Shown: one piece after another, positions 17,788 to 27,710 of the stretch
How the letters are laid out: every line of letters starts with the position of its first letter
How positions within the stretch are numbered: position 1 is the stretch's first letter
NCBI RefSeq assembly: GCF_004348445.1
Contig: NZ_SMKV01000007.1
Coordinates: 143,087 to 207,086 of the forward strand
Length of the DNA stretch: 64,000 nucleotides
Direction of reading: 5' to 3'
Source: Saccharopolyspora aridisoli
GTDB taxonomy: Bacteria > Actinomycetota > Actinomycetes > Mycobacteriales > Pseudonocardiaceae
Position numbers and translations under genes: made by a program
Notes under the pieces: generated by a model
What the model was told of the DNA's origin: nothing
The model's input: the letters and a program-made list of their open reading frames with translations, nothing else
Databases searched by the model: none

Positions 17788-18168
17788 ATGCGCTTGCCCG
17801 GCGCGACGGTGCTGGCAGGCTGCGCTGGCGCCGCGCTCGTGCTGGCCGCCGGACCCACCTCGGACGCCGGTTTCCCGCTGCCGCCGTGCCCGATCAAGCT
17901 CCTCACCGGCTTCGACTGCCCGGGCTGCGGTGGCACCCGGATGCTGTTCAGCATCCTGCACGGCGACTTCCCCGCAGCCCTGCAGTTCAACGCACTCGCC
18001 GTGCTGCTCCTGCCGGTGCTGGCCTGGTCCTGGACGGCGTGGGTCGCCGGTCGTCTCGGCCGCCGCCTGCCGACGTGGACCCGTTGGCGCTGGTCACCGC
18101 AGGTCCTGCTGGCGGTGGTCGTGGCCTGGGTCGTGGTCCGCAACGCCGTCCCCGCGCTGCGCCTCTAG
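17788..18168 (+). CDS. DUF2752 membrane protein
   Basis: A 126-residue protein with three membrane segments and the family signature CPIKLLTGFDCPGCGGTR: a CPGCGGTR motif followed by a small helix. Function is unknown. A frame from TTG 17728 adds 20 residues, but that part is encoded by a perfect hairpin, so I place the start at ATG 17788. It sits between the RDD gene and recO on the same strand. Confidence 0.8.
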   Translation: MRLPGATVLAGCAGAALVLAAGPTSDAGFPLPPCPIKLLTGFDCPGCGGTRMLFSILHGDFPAALQFNALAVLLLPVLAWSWTAWVAGRLGRRLPTWTRWRWSPQVLLAVVVAWVVVRNAVPALRL

Positions 18169-18212
18169 GGACAACTCGCCTGCTCGCCACCTCGAAGTGC
18201 GAAAATGGACCG

Positions 18213-19028
18213 GTGAGCCTCTACCGGGATACCGCGGTCGTGCTGCGGGTGCAGAAGCTGGGTGAGGCGGATCGGATCATCACGCTGCTGACCCGTCGAT
18301 ACGGCAAGGTGCGCGCGGTCGCCAAGGGCGTGCGCCGGACGACCTCCCGCTTCGGTGCCAGGGTCGAGCCGTTCTGCCACGTCGACGTGCAGCTCTACAC
18401 CGGTCGCACGCTCGACGTCATCACCCAGGTGCAGACCGTCGACGCCTTCGGCGTGCAGATCGTCGAGGACTACCAGCGCTACACCGCGGCCTGCGCGGTG
18501 CTGGAGACCGTCGACCGGCTGGCCGCCGAGGAGGGCGAGCCGGTGCTGCGCCTGTACCTGCTGGCCGTCGGGGCGCTGCGCGCCCTGTCCGGGCGGGACC
18601 GCGATTCCTCGCAGGTGCTCGACGCGTTCCTGCTGCGCGCGATGTCCTTCGCCGGCTGGTCTCCAGCGCTGACCGAGTGCGCCCGCTGCGGCCAGGGCGG
18701 TCCGCACGCCGCGTTCAACGTGCAGGCCGGTGGCGCGGTGTGCGCGACGTGCAGGCCCGCCGGTTCGGTTCGGCCTTCGGCGCTGACCTTGCCGCTGATG
18801 GAGGCGCTGCTGCGCGGTGACTGGGACACCGCCGAGACCGCCACCGGCCCGGTTCGCCGGGAGGCCAGCGGTTTGGTCGCCGCGCACCTGCAGTGGTACA
18901 TGGAGCGGCAGTTGCGGTCGTTGCCGTTGGTGGAGCGGACCGTGCCCGAGCTGATCCGCGAACGCGCTTCGGAAGCGGCGCTGGTCGGAGCCGCGGACGG
19001 GGAGAGCGGACGGCCGCTGGACTGGTGA
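18213..19028 (+). CDS. recO: DNA repair protein RecO
   Basis: A 271-residue recombination mediator that loads RecA at gaps with RecR. The N-terminal OB fold begins [20 protein letters not shown] and contains [19 protein letters not shown] four-cysteine zinc site, CARCG and CATC, lies in the C-terminal half. The frame is open upstream, but GTG 18213 matches the family start. GAAAAT lies six bases before it, a leaderless arrangement. uppS follows 58 bp downstream, the order seen in mycobacteria. Confidence 0.95.
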   Translation: MSLYRDTAVVLRVQKLGEADRIITLLTRRYGKVRAVAKGVRRTTSRFGARVEPFCHVDVQLYTGRTLDVITQVQTVDAFGVQIVEDYQRYTAACAVLETVDRLAAEEGEPVLRLYLLAVGALRALSGRDRDSSQVLDAFLLRAMSFAGWSPALTECARCGQGGPHAAFNVQAGGAVCATCRPAGSVRPSALTLPLMEALLRGDWDTAETATGPVRREASGLVAAHLQWYMERQLRSLPLVERTVPELIRERASEAALVGAADGESGRPLDW

Positions 19029-19086
19029 TCGAGCTCGGCGGGGACAATGGTCGAGCACGCCGAGCACGCCGAAGGAGAACCTGGAT

Positions 19087-19917
19087 ATGTTGCGACGCCG
19101 TGGGCGAGGCAAGGACGACCCGACCGTTCGGGCACCCGAGCCGCACTCCTCGGGGGCCAAGCCGCCGGCGTTGCCGCCGGAGTTCGTGCCCAACCACGTC
19201 GCGGTGGTGATGGACGGCAACGGTCGCTGGGCCAACGAGCGCGGGCTTCCGCGCGTCGAGGGCCACAAGCGCGGCGAGGCGGTGGTGCTGGAGCTGGCCA
19301 AGGGCGCCATCGAGCTCGGCGTGAAGTGGCTTTCGCTGTACGCGTTCTCCACGGAGAACTGGAAGCGCAGTCCGGACGAGGTGCGCTTCCTGATGGGCTT
19401 CAACCGGGACGTGATCGCTCGCCGCGTCGACGAGCTCGACGAGATGGGCGTGCGGGTGCGCTGGGCGGGGCGCAAGCCGAAGCTGTGGCGCAGCGTGGTC
19501 AACACCCTGCAGGCGGCTGAGGTTCGCACCGCTGGCAACGAAGTCCTCAACCTGACGATGTGCGTGAACTACGGTGGTCGGGCGGAGGTCGGCGACGCCG
19601 CGCGAGAGATCGCGCGACTGGCGGCCGCCGGGAAGATCAACCCGGAACGTGTGGACGAGCGCACGATCGCGAAGTACACCTACCAGCCGGAGATGCCGGA
19701 CGTGGACCTGTTCATCCGGCCGTCGGGTGAGCAGCGAACGTCGAACTTCCTGCTCTGGCAGTCCGCCTACGCCGAGATGGTCTTCCAGGACACGCTGTTC
19801 CCCGACGTCGATCGCACGCACTTCTGGCAGGCGTGCGAGCAGTACGCGCGCCGGGACCGCCGCTTCGGCGGTGCAATCGATCGGTCGGCGACAGCCACGT
19901 CGGCCCAGGAGGGCTAA
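19087..19917 (+). CDS. uppS: Isoprenyl (polyprenyl diphosphate) synthase, cis type
   Basis: A 276-residue cis-prenyltransferase that makes the C50/C55 lipid carrier for cell-wall synthesis from [23 protein letters not shown] holds the catalytic Asp. Then come [20 protein letters not shown] and the C-terminal [22 protein letters not shown] 19087 has GAAGGAGAAC upstream. It corresponds to the Rv2361c-type decaprenyl synthase by position beside recO. Confidence 0.94.
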   Translation: MLRRRGRGKDDPTVRAPEPHSSGAKPPALPPEFVPNHVAVVMDGNGRWANERGLPRVEGHKRGEAVVLELAKGAIELGVKWLSLYAFSTENWKRSPDEVRFLMGFNRDVIARRVDELDEMGVRVRWAGRKPKLWRSVVNTLQAAEVRTAGNEVLNLTMCVNYGGRAEVGDAAREIARLAAAGKINPERVDERTIAKYTYQPEMPDVDLFIRPSGEQRTSNFLLWQSAYAEMVFQDTLFPDVDRTHFWQACEQYARRDRRFGGAIDRSATATSAQEG

Positions 19918-19921
19918 TTTG

Positions 19922-20347
19922 ATGACCCAAGAGGCCGCTACCACCGCGCGGTTGATGACCGCGGCCAAGGAAGCGTTGGAGAACTACCACGACGTGCACG
20001 TCGACGACGACGGCGCGCTGACGTTCAGGCACTCCGAGGTGCCGTGCGCGGTTCAGGCGATGCAGCTGGCCGAGGGCTTGACCGTGCTGAGCCTGACCTG
20101 CGTGGTCGCGTGGGACCTTCCCGCGGGTGACGAGCTGGCGCAGTCGGTCGCCGAACGCGCGGGTCAAGGGTTGTTCGGCACGCTGGGCGTGGTGCGCACC
20201 GAGCGGGGCGTGGACGTGACGCTGCGGTACGCGTTCCCGGCGGAGGGCATGGAGCCGTCGCCGCTGGGCACCCTGCTGATGCTGGTGGTCGCCACGGCGT
20301 CGCAGCTGCGCTCGGAGCTCCTCGCGGAGTCCGAGGGCACGGTCTGA
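19922..20347 (+). CDS. Conserved protein, YbjN/type III chaperone-like
   Basis: A 141-residue soluble protein 4 bp downstream of uppS and probably cotranscribed. It starts MTQEAATTARLMTAAKEAL and has the alternating strands of YbjN-like proteins (LTFRHSEVPCAVQ, GLTVLSLTCVVAWDLP, GVDVTLRYAFP). No catalytic motif is seen. The fold guess is weak. Its tight link with uppS is the most useful clue. Confidence 0.75.
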   Translation: MTQEAATTARLMTAAKEALENYHDVHVDDDGALTFRHSEVPCAVQAMQLAEGLTVLSLTCVVAWDLPAGDELAQSVAERAGQGLFGTLGVVRTERGVDVTLRYAFPAEGMEPSPLGTLLMLVVATASQLRSELLAESEGTV

Positions 20348-20495
20348 CCTCGCGGAGATCGTCTTCGCGCCCGAGCTGGTAATACCCGCGCGGGTGATGC
20401 CGTGGTGTGTCGGAACCCCGGCGTGAACTGGGGTTTCGTCACACCGGGGCCCGACCCCGCAACGGTGCCCTCGCGGCACTGGCACGATTGCGCCC

Positions 20496-21500
20496 GTGAC
20501 CGAGATCGCCGAGCAGCAGCGGACGCGCCGTCCCGTGATCACCTCGTTGGAGGTGATGTGCGGGCTGCTGGTCCTAGCCGTGATCTTCCAGCCGCAGCTG
20601 ACGGCGGTCCTGGATGTGCCCGCGCTGCGCACCGGATCGACAGTGTTCGTCGCCGTGTGCGTGCAGGCGATGCCGTTCCTGGTGTTCGGCGTGCTGGTCA
20701 GCGGCCTGATCGCGGCGTTCGTGCCACCGCGCGTGCTGCACCGGGCCCTGCCGGTGAGAACCGGAGCCGCGGTACCGGTCGCCGGGCTCGCCGGCGTGGC
20801 GCTTCCCGGCTGCGAGTGCGCCTCGGTGCCGGTGGCGCGGAGGCTCATGCAGCAGGGCGTCGCCCCGGCCGCCGCGCTCGCGTTCCTGCTGGCCGCACCG
20901 GCGGTGAACCCGGTCGTCCTGGTCTCCACGGCGGTGGCGTTCCCCGCCGACCCGTGGATGGTGCCCGCCCGCTTCCTCGGCTCGCTGCTGACCGCCTGCG
21001 TGATGGGCTGGCTGTGGGCCAAGCTCGGCCGCGCCGAGTGGCTGGCCGAGCGCGCGCTGCGCCGCGTCGAGGCGCACCAGGCCGAAGGCAGCAGGTGGGC
21101 GGTGTTCGCCGAGTCCGCGCGGCACGACCTGGTGGAGGCCGCCGGTTTCCTGGTCCTGGGCGGCCTGACGTCGGCGGTGTTCAACGTGCTGGTGCCCGCC
21201 GCGTGGCTGGAGACGCTGGGCGGCCAGATCGTGCTCGGTGTGCTGGTCATGGCGGTGCTGGCCGTCGTGCTGGCGCTGTGCAGCGAGGCCGACGCGTTCG
21301 TGGTCGCCTCCATGCCCGGCCTGCCGCTGCTGCCGAAGCTGGTGTTCCTGGTGGTCGGTCCGGCGGTGGACCTGAAGCTGATCGCGCTGCAGTCCGGTGC
21401 CTTCGGCCGCCGCTTCGCCGCCCGCTTCGCACCGGCGACGTTCCTGGTCGCGATCGGATGCGCGTGCGTCGTGGGCGCCGCGCTGCTGGGAGGTGCGTGA
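20496..21500 (+). CDS. Permease, YraQ/DUF318 family
   Basis: A 334-residue integral membrane protein with about eight helices. It has the family motif PLPGCECASVPVARR-like sequence (seen as GVALPGCECASVPVARR) and LAAPAVNPVVL, and a second CSEADAFV motif in the C-terminal half, so the two halves mirror each other. Partners are usually a TIGR03943 protein, and one follows here with overlapping stop/start (TGATG). Substrate is not known; the neighbouring smtB-zur genes suggest a metal link. A CACGAT -10-like box lies seven bases before GTG 20496. Confidence 0.88.
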   Translation: MTEIAEQQRTRRPVITSLEVMCGLLVLAVIFQPQLTAVLDVPALRTGSTVFVAVCVQAMPFLVFGVLVSGLIAAFVPPRVLHRALPVRTGAAVPVAGLAGVALPGCECASVPVARRLMQQGVAPAAALAFLLAAPAVNPVVLVSTAVAFPADPWMVPARFLGSLLTACVMGWLWAKLGRAEWLAERALRRVEAHQAEGSRWAVFAESARHDLVEAAGFLVLGGLTSAVFNVLVPAAWLETLGGQIVLGVLVMAVLAVVLALCSEADAFVVASMPGLPLLPKLVFLVVGPAVDLKLIALQSGAFGRRFAARFAPATFLVAIGCACVVGAALLGGA

Positions 21501-22201
21501 TGCGGCGGGAGAGCCAGAACATCCTGCTGGTGCTGCTCGGCGGCGCGCTGCTGAAGATCTCGTTGACCGGCGACTTCCTGCGCTACGTCAAACCCTCGTT
21601 GCAGCCGTGGCTGATCGTCGCCGGACTGGTGATGATCGGGCTCGCCGGATTCGCCATCGTCCGCGACATCCGCGCCGGACAGGTCGCCGACCAGCACGAG
21701 CACGGCACCCGCAGTCCCTGGATGCTGCTGCTTCCGGTCTTCGCGATCTTCCTGATCGCCCCGCCCGCGCTCGGCTCGGACTCGGTCACCCGCGACCGCG
21801 CCGCAGGCGCCCCGGCGGCCCCCAGCCAGGCCCGGTTCCCCCCGCTGCCACCCGGCCAGGCGCCGATGCTGAGCATGTCGGAGTTCCTGACCCGCGTGGT
21901 CTGGGACGACACCGGCGAGCTCAACGACCGAACAGTCCGCTTGCAGGGATTCGTCGTCCACCCGACGCCGGAGACCACACAGCTGGCCAGGATGCGGATC
22001 AGCTGCTGCGCGGCCGACGCCACCGCGGTCAAGATCGACCTGCCCAGTCCGCAGGCCGAGAAGCTCCCGGCCGACACCTGGATCGAGATCACCGGTCGGC
22101 TGCGCCCAGGCACGGCCACCGAGGCCAACGGCTACGTCCCAACGGTCGACCTCCACACCCTCCAGCAGATCCCAGCCCCGCCGGACACCTACGAGTACTA
22201 G
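21500..22201 (+). CDS. TIGR03943 family membrane protein
   Basis: A 233-residue protein with two to three N-terminal membrane segments and an exported C-terminal domain, including DRTVRLQGFVVHP, MRISCCAADA and DTWIEITGRLRP. It is the standard partner of YraQ-type permeases (YcgQ/YcgR pair in Bacillus), and its start overlaps the permease stop by one base. The CC pair could hold a metal or form a redox site. Function is unknown. Confidence 0.88.
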   Translation: MRRESQNILLVLLGGALLKISLTGDFLRYVKPSLQPWLIVAGLVMIGLAGFAIVRDIRAGQVADQHEHGTRSPWMLLLPVFAIFLIAPPALGSDSVTRDRAAGAPAAPSQARFPPLPPGQAPMLSMSEFLTRVVWDDTGELNDRTVRLQGFVVHPTPETTQLARMRISCCAADATAVKIDLPSPQAEKLPADTWIEITGRLRPGTATEANGYVPTVDLHTLQQIPAPPDTYEY

Positions 22202-22204
22202 GAG

Positions 22205-22375
22205 GTGGTGAGTGCTCTGCTCGGCCGTGCGGGTAGCGGAACCTGAGCGGTTCCCTGATCTCCGTGCGCCGATCCTCGTGCATGCCGACGCACTGCGACG
22301 GAACAGCTGGAGAACCCGCGGTGGTGCAAGCTGCCAGGGCGGTGGAGGGTGATGCGGCTCCGCCGCATGCTCCAC
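22205..22375 (-). repeat. Dispersed intergenic repeat, copy A
   Basis: Fills the convergent gap between the TIGR03943 gene and zur. Read on the minus strand it shares with other gaps a series of blocks: GGCGGAGCCGC, CATCACCCTC, CGCGGGTTCTCCAG, GGCGCACGGAG and the end GCCGAGCAGAGCAC (complement of 22212-22225), which is identical to copy C at 51557-51570. No ribosome binding site or coding bias. Confidence 0.7.
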
Positions 22376-22381
22376 CAGTCC

Positions 22382-22807
22382 TCAGAAACCCTTGGCAGTG
22401 CAATCTGGGCAGGTGCCGACGATCTCGACGGTGTGGCTGACGTCGGAGAAGCCGTGTTCCTGGCCGATGCGCTCGGCCCAGTTCTCCACCGGCGGGTCGG
22501 CGACCTCGACGGTGCGACCGCAGTGCCGGCACAGCAGGTGATGGTGGTGGTGGCTCGAACAGCGCCGGTAGACGGCCTCGCCGGAGGCGGTGCGCAGCAC
22601 ATCGACCTCGCCGGCGTCGGCGAGCGTCTGCAGCGTTCGGTACACGGTCGTCAGGCCGATCCCCTCGCCCTGTCGCCGCAGCTCCTCGTGCAGCTCCTGG
22701 GCCGAGCGGAAGTCGTTGACGTGGTCGAGCAACTGCGACACCGCAGCCCGCTGCTTGGTGGCGCGCAGTCCCGGTACGCCTACGGTGGGCTCCTGGCCGG
22801 TGGTCAC
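22382..22807 (-). CDS. zur: Zinc uptake regulator (Fur family)
   Basis: A 141-residue Fur-family repressor, FurB in mycobacteria. It has the N-terminal winged helix (GIGLTTVYRTLQTLADAGEVD), the His-rich CSSHHHHHLLCRHCG that combines the regulatory site with the first CxxC, and the second CPDC near the C-terminus. The two CxxC pairs form the structural zinc site. Its GTG overlaps the stop of the smtB-like gene (GTGA), so zur is coupled to it, as in the M. tuberculosis smtB-furB operon. Confidence 0.92.
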   Translation of the reverse strand: MTTGQEPTVGVPGLRATKQRAAVSQLLDHVNDFRSAQELHEELRRQGEGIGLTTVYRTLQTLADAGEVDVLRTASGEAVYRRCSSHHHHHLLCRHCGRTVEVADPPVENWAERIGQEHGFSDVSHTVEIVGTCPDCTAKGF

Positions 22808-23259
22808 GCTGTCTCCGTCTCCTGTCCGCCGTCGTCTGCGTCTTCGCCCGTCCGTGCGCGGGCGGTCTCCTCGGCGTGCGTCGCCGCATCCACCACGATA
22901 TGCGCCAAGTGCTCGTCTACCAGTCGGTACATGACCTCCCGGCCGTGCCGCTCGCCGAAGACCACGCCCGCCGACTTCAGCACCCGCAGGTGCTGGCTGA
23001 TCAGCGGCTGCGCCACGCCCAGCGCGTCGACCAGCTCGTGCACGCAGCGCTCCGACGTGCGCAGCTGCAGCACGATCGCGATGCGCACCGGCGCGGCCAG
23101 CGCGCGCAGCAGCTCACCCGCGTCGTGCAGGACCCGCTGGTCGCGCACCGGCACCGGCCGCACGTCGCGGTCCGGCGAGTGGACGTGGTCCTCCGGCCGG
23201 TCCGGACGCGGAGCGCTGCTCTGGCCGGAGGCCACGCCATGACGTTCCACGCGCACCAT
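22804..23259 (-). CDS. Zinc-responsive ArsR/SmtB-family repressor
   Basis: A 151-residue ArsR-type repressor. The helix-turn-helix is visible as ALGVAQPLISQHLRVLKSAG. The last helix has D-x-H-x10-H-x2-E (DEHLAHIVVDAATHAEE), which matches the alpha-5 metal site of SmtB/CzrA zinc sensors exactly. The first 45 residues are a Pro/Asp-rich tail. I infer that zinc binding releases it from the promoter of the smtB-zur operon, as in mycobacteria. The start is ATG 23257-23259; no clear ribosome binding site, possibly leaderless. Confidence 0.9.
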   Translation of the reverse strand: MVRVERHGVASGQSSAPRPDRPEDHVHSPDRDVRPVPVRDQRVLHDAGELLRALAAPVRIAIVLQLRTSERCVHELVDALGVAQPLISQHLRVLKSAGVVFGERHGREVMYRLVDEHLAHIVVDAATHAEETARARTGEDADDGGQETETA

Positions 23260-23412
23260 CCTACGGGTAGCAGGTGATCGCCCCGATCGGTCGATGCCGG
23301 GTGCGGTCACCCGCCGCGAGCGGACGGTCCCGCAGCGCTCACGGACCGGCCGGAATCCGGAGCCCGCGCCATCGGTACGCTGGGAAACTCCAGCTCGACC
23401 TGCTGGTTCTAC

Positions 23413-24828
<1,416 letters not shown>

Positions 24829-24916
24829 GCCAGATGCGGAAGTCCGGAGAACCAGGCCGGTTCCGCAGCGGGCCCGGCCCGCTCGCGGCCGGTGGTGGAT
24901 CTGCGAAGATGCCCCG

Positions 24917-25570
24917 GTGAGCGCACATCATCCCGCCCACCGGTCGCGGACCGGTCGCATCCTCTCGCGCGCCTTGGCCGGTGCGTTGCTGGTGGCGATC
25001 CTGGTGGTCGGCGGTACCGCGGTCCGCGTGTGGCAGGTGGCGCGCGCGGACGACCGGAAGCCGGTGGACATCGTGGTGGTGCTGGGTGCCGCGCAGTACC
25101 ACGGCAAGCCGTCAGACATCCTCGAAGCCAGGCTGGAGCAGGCACTCGGCCTCTACGAGGACGGGCTCACCGACTACATCGTCACCGTCGGCGGCCGAAA
25201 GGCCGGTGACGCCTACACCGAGGCCCAGGCCGGCAAGAGCTGGCTGGTGGACAACGGCGTTCCGCGCGACAAGATCGTCGACGTCGACGTCGGCAGCGAC
25301 ACCCTCGGCAGCATGCAGGCGGTGTCGGACCTGGCGGAGCGGCGCCGCTGGGACAGCGCGCTGATCGTCAGCGACCCGTGGCACTCGCTGCGGGCTCGGA
25401 CCATGGCCAACGACATGGGCCTCGAAGCGTGGGCCTCACCGGCCCGCTCGGGCCCGGTGGTCCAGACCCGCGAGATCCAGATGAAGTACATCGTTCGCGA
25501 GACCGGCGCCCTGCTCTTCTACCGCCTCACCCACGCCCCAGCCGAACTCAACGGCGACGGCCTCGGTTGA
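24917..25570 (+). CDS. YdcF family protein (DUF218), membrane anchored
   Basis: A 217-residue protein with one N-terminal membrane segment (about residues 17-38) and an external DUF218 domain: DIVVVLGAAQYHGKPS, TVGGRKAGDAYTEA, VGSDTLGSMQAV and SDPWHSLRARTMAND. The family includes SanA/ElyC, linked to envelope integrity. GTG 24917 has GAAGAT six bases upstream and no ribosome binding site, a leaderless pattern. Confidence 0.88.
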   Translation: MSAHHPAHRSRTGRILSRALAGALLVAILVVGGTAVRVWQVARADDRKPVDIVVVLGAAQYHGKPSDILEARLEQALGLYEDGLTDYIVTVGGRKAGDAYTEAQAGKSWLVDNGVPRDKIVDVDVGSDTLGSMQAVSDLAERRRWDSALIVSDPWHSLRARTMANDMGLEAWASPARSGPVVQTREIQMKYIVRETGALLFYRLTHAPAELNGDGLG

Positions 25571-25574
25571 TGAG

Positions 25575-25700
25575 GGTCGTACCCGTGGTCGTTCTGCGTG
25601 GCGGTGTGCGGGTGGTGGGAGCTCAGCAGTCTCTGCGGCGGTGCTTGCTGAGTCCCACACCCGAGGCAGCGGCAACGCCGCATCCCTCCACGGCCATCGG
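25575..25700 (-). repeat. Dispersed intergenic repeat, copy E (partial)
   Basis: Between ydcF and dgt. On the minus strand it has GTGTGGGACTCAGC, also found in copy C, and ends CTCCCACCACCCGCAC, like the ends of copies A and B. The middle of the element is missing or diverged. The two CAGC/GCTG arms around the centre can pair. Confidence 0.55.
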
Positions 25701-25766
25701 GCCGATCGAGGAGTGGTGTTGACTCCGCTTTCGGGTTCGTGGCGTGGAAATGTCATCTTCGGGGCT

Positions 25767-25780
25767 TAGCCTCACTGCGA
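25767..25780 (+). promoter_or_regulatory. Leaderless promoter of dgt
   Basis: TAGCCT (25767-25772) is followed after CACTGCG by ATG 25780. Same layout as the HIT-gene promoter at 11942. Confidence 0.5.
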
Positions 25781-27048
25781 TGGGCTCGAAACTGGCCGGG
25801 TACGGCGAGAACGACCTCCAACGGCTGCACCCCGAGGCGCCGAAGGAGGCAGCGTCGTCGCACCCGGACGACCGCACCCCGTTCGCGCGCGACCGCGCGC
25901 GCGTGCTGCACTCCGCCGCGTTGCGCCGGCTGGCCGGCAAGACGCAGGTGATGGGGCCCAACGAGGGCGCCGAGGTCCCGCGAACCCGGTTGACGCACTC
26001 GCTGGAGGTCGCGCAGATCGGGAGGGGCATCGCCACCGCGCTCGGCGCCGACCCCGACCTGGTGGACACCGCCGGTCTCGCCCACGACATCGGGCACCCG
26101 CCCTTCGGGCACAACGGTGAGCGCGCGCTCGACGAGCTGGCGGCCGGGCACGGCGGGTTCGAGGGCAACGCGCAGACGTTGCGCATCCTCACCAGGTTGG
26201 AGCCGAAGGTCACCGATTCCGGCGAGATCGGGCGCGGCCTGAACCTGACCCGCGCCTGCCTGGACGCTGCGACGAAGTACCCGTGGCGCAAGCGCCCGGG
26301 TGAGATCAAGTTCGGCGTCTACGACGACGACCTGGAGGTCTTCGAGTGGCTGCGCGACGGCTCGCCGGATCACCGGCGCTGCCTGGAGGCGCAGATCATG
26401 GACTGGGCCGATGACGTGGCCTACTCGGTGCACGACGTCGAGGACGCGGTGATCTCCGGGCGGATCTCGTTGCGGGCGCTGACCGATCCGCAGGAGCGCG
26501 CGCAGATCGCGAAGCTGGCGGACGAGCGGTTCCTGCGCAGCGGCGAGACCGCGCTGCTGGAGCAGGCGGCCGAGGAGCTGGTGCGCTGGCCGGTGGTGGC
26601 CGCGGTCCTCGACTACGACGGGACGCTCTCGGCGCAGGTCGCGTTGAAGCGGCTGACCAGCGAGCTCGTCGGCCGGTTCGTGGCCGCGGCGGTCGGTGGC
26701 ACGGTGGCGCGCTTCGGGCCCGGGCTGACCCGCTACCGCGCGGACCTGGTGCTGCCGGAGGAGGCCGTCGCCGAGGTGACGGTGCTCAAGGCGATGGCGG
26801 TGCGCTACGTGCTGCACGACGGCGACCGGCGGCGGATGCAGGCCAGGCAGCGGGAGCGGCTGGCCGAGCTCGTCGAGGCGCTGAGCGAGAGCGCACCGGA
26901 TTCACTCGATCCGGTGATGCACGATGCTTGGACACGAGCTTCGGACGATTCGTCCCGATATCGGGTGGTACTGGACCAGGTCGCGTCGTTGACGGATGCG
27001 CAGGCTGTGATCTGGCATGAACGCCATGTGCACAGCGTGGCCAAGTAA
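25780..27048 (+). CDS. dgt: Deoxyguanosinetriphosphate triphosphohydrolase-like protein
   Basis: A 422-residue HD-domain nucleotide hydrolase that cleaves dNTPs to nucleoside and triphosphate. Metal ligands are in [31 protein letters not shown] (HD) and the later [17 protein letters not shown] place the start at ATG 25780, because TAGCCT lies seven bases upstream (leaderless type); an in-frame GTG at 25744 would overlap that box. It lies shortly before dnaG, as in mycobacteria. Confidence 0.92.
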   Translation: MGSKLAGYGENDLQRLHPEAPKEAASSHPDDRTPFARDRARVLHSAALRRLAGKTQVMGPNEGAEVPRTRLTHSLEVAQIGRGIATALGADPDLVDTAGLAHDIGHPPFGHNGERALDELAAGHGGFEGNAQTLRILTRLEPKVTDSGEIGRGLNLTRACLDAATKYPWRKRPGEIKFGVYDDDLEVFEWLRDGSPDHRRCLEAQIMDWADDVAYSVHDVEDAVISGRISLRALTDPQERAQIAKLADERFLRSGETALLEQAAEELVRWPVVAAVLDYDGTLSAQVALKRLTSELVGRFVAAAVGGTVARFGPGLTRYRADLVLPEEAVAEVTVLKAMAVRYVLHDGDRRRMQARQRERLAELVEALSESAPDSLDPVMHDAWTRASDDSSRYRVVLDQVASLTDAQAVIWHERHVHSVAK

Positions 27049-27229
27049 CTGTGACGTTAATCCGAATGGGGGTGAATGGATCTCGTGTTGTCCAGGACAA
27101 TCCTCACTCAGAGTGTCGACTGGCAGGTTCTGCTGGCGGCATGTGCCCTGATCCCCGTACCGCGCGGCATCCCGAGCCGAGCGGCGGCGGCCCGTCGTTC
27201 CCCGACGCCGGGCCGCGAGGAGACCCCGA

Positions 27230-27415
27230 ATGCGCAATCGGCACTACATCCAGAAGCTCGTCGTCGGAGGCGAGCCGTACGTCAACGCGGACAACCTCGC
27301 CGACTGGATCAAAGATCTTCGCTGGCAGGACCCCGCGGGCCAGCGAGCCGCCGAGTACATCGCCCAGGAGCTCCGCCTCATGGGCCTGAGCGACATCGAG
27401 GAATCCCTCCGCTGA
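27230..27415 (+). CDS. Small conserved hypothetical protein
   Basis: A 61-residue soluble, acidic protein: MRNRHYIQKLVVGGEPYVNA, then DNLADWIKDLR and AEYIAQELRLMGLSDIEE. GAGGAG lies about 7 bases before the ATG. It may form a small helical domain. I do not recognise the family. It is 181 bp downstream of dgt. Confidence 0.7.
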   Translation: MRNRHYIQKLVVGGEPYVNADNLADWIKDLRWQDPAGQRAAEYIAQELRLMGLSDIEESLR

Positions 27416-27420
27416 CCTAT

Positions 27421-27590
27421 GCTCAGCGGCCTGTCGGGTAGCGGGAGCTGACACGCCCCCTGGAATCTGTGCGCCACTCCTGACGCATGTCAACACGGCG
27501 CACTCACCAGAAGACGTGTCAGAACCCGCCCCATGCGAGCTGCGAGGGTGATGCTCACAGCTCGCGGCTCCGCCGATCGCGCGCCGTCCG
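27421..27590 (-). repeat. Dispersed intergenic repeat, copy B
   Basis: Fills the gap before the serpin gene. On the minus strand: GGCGGAGCCGC, CATCACCCTCGCAGCT, GGCGGGTTCT, TCAGGAGTGGCGC (complement of 27471-27483, identical to 51497-51509 in copy C) and AGCTCCCGCTACCCG. The 5' part can fold through CGAGCTG / CAGCTCG. Confidence 0.7.
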
Positions 27591-27710
27591 ACAGCGGTAC
27601 GGCAGATCCGCTAGAAGCCGGGAGTGCTCGCGGACGGGTCCGTGCGCCGTGCTCTGGCAGACTCGGGATCAAGCCCGAGTCTCCTCGACGCGGAACGGAG
27701 CCCTGCGGAC

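Noticed and set aside
20348..20495. Zur box before the YraQ permease
   Set aside because: TACCCGCGCGGGTGA at about 20385 is palindromic but does not resemble the AT-rich actinobacterial Zur consensus.
23276..23412. T-box leader before glyS
   Set aside because: The region is short and lacks the T-box consensus sequence AGGGTGGNACCGCG.
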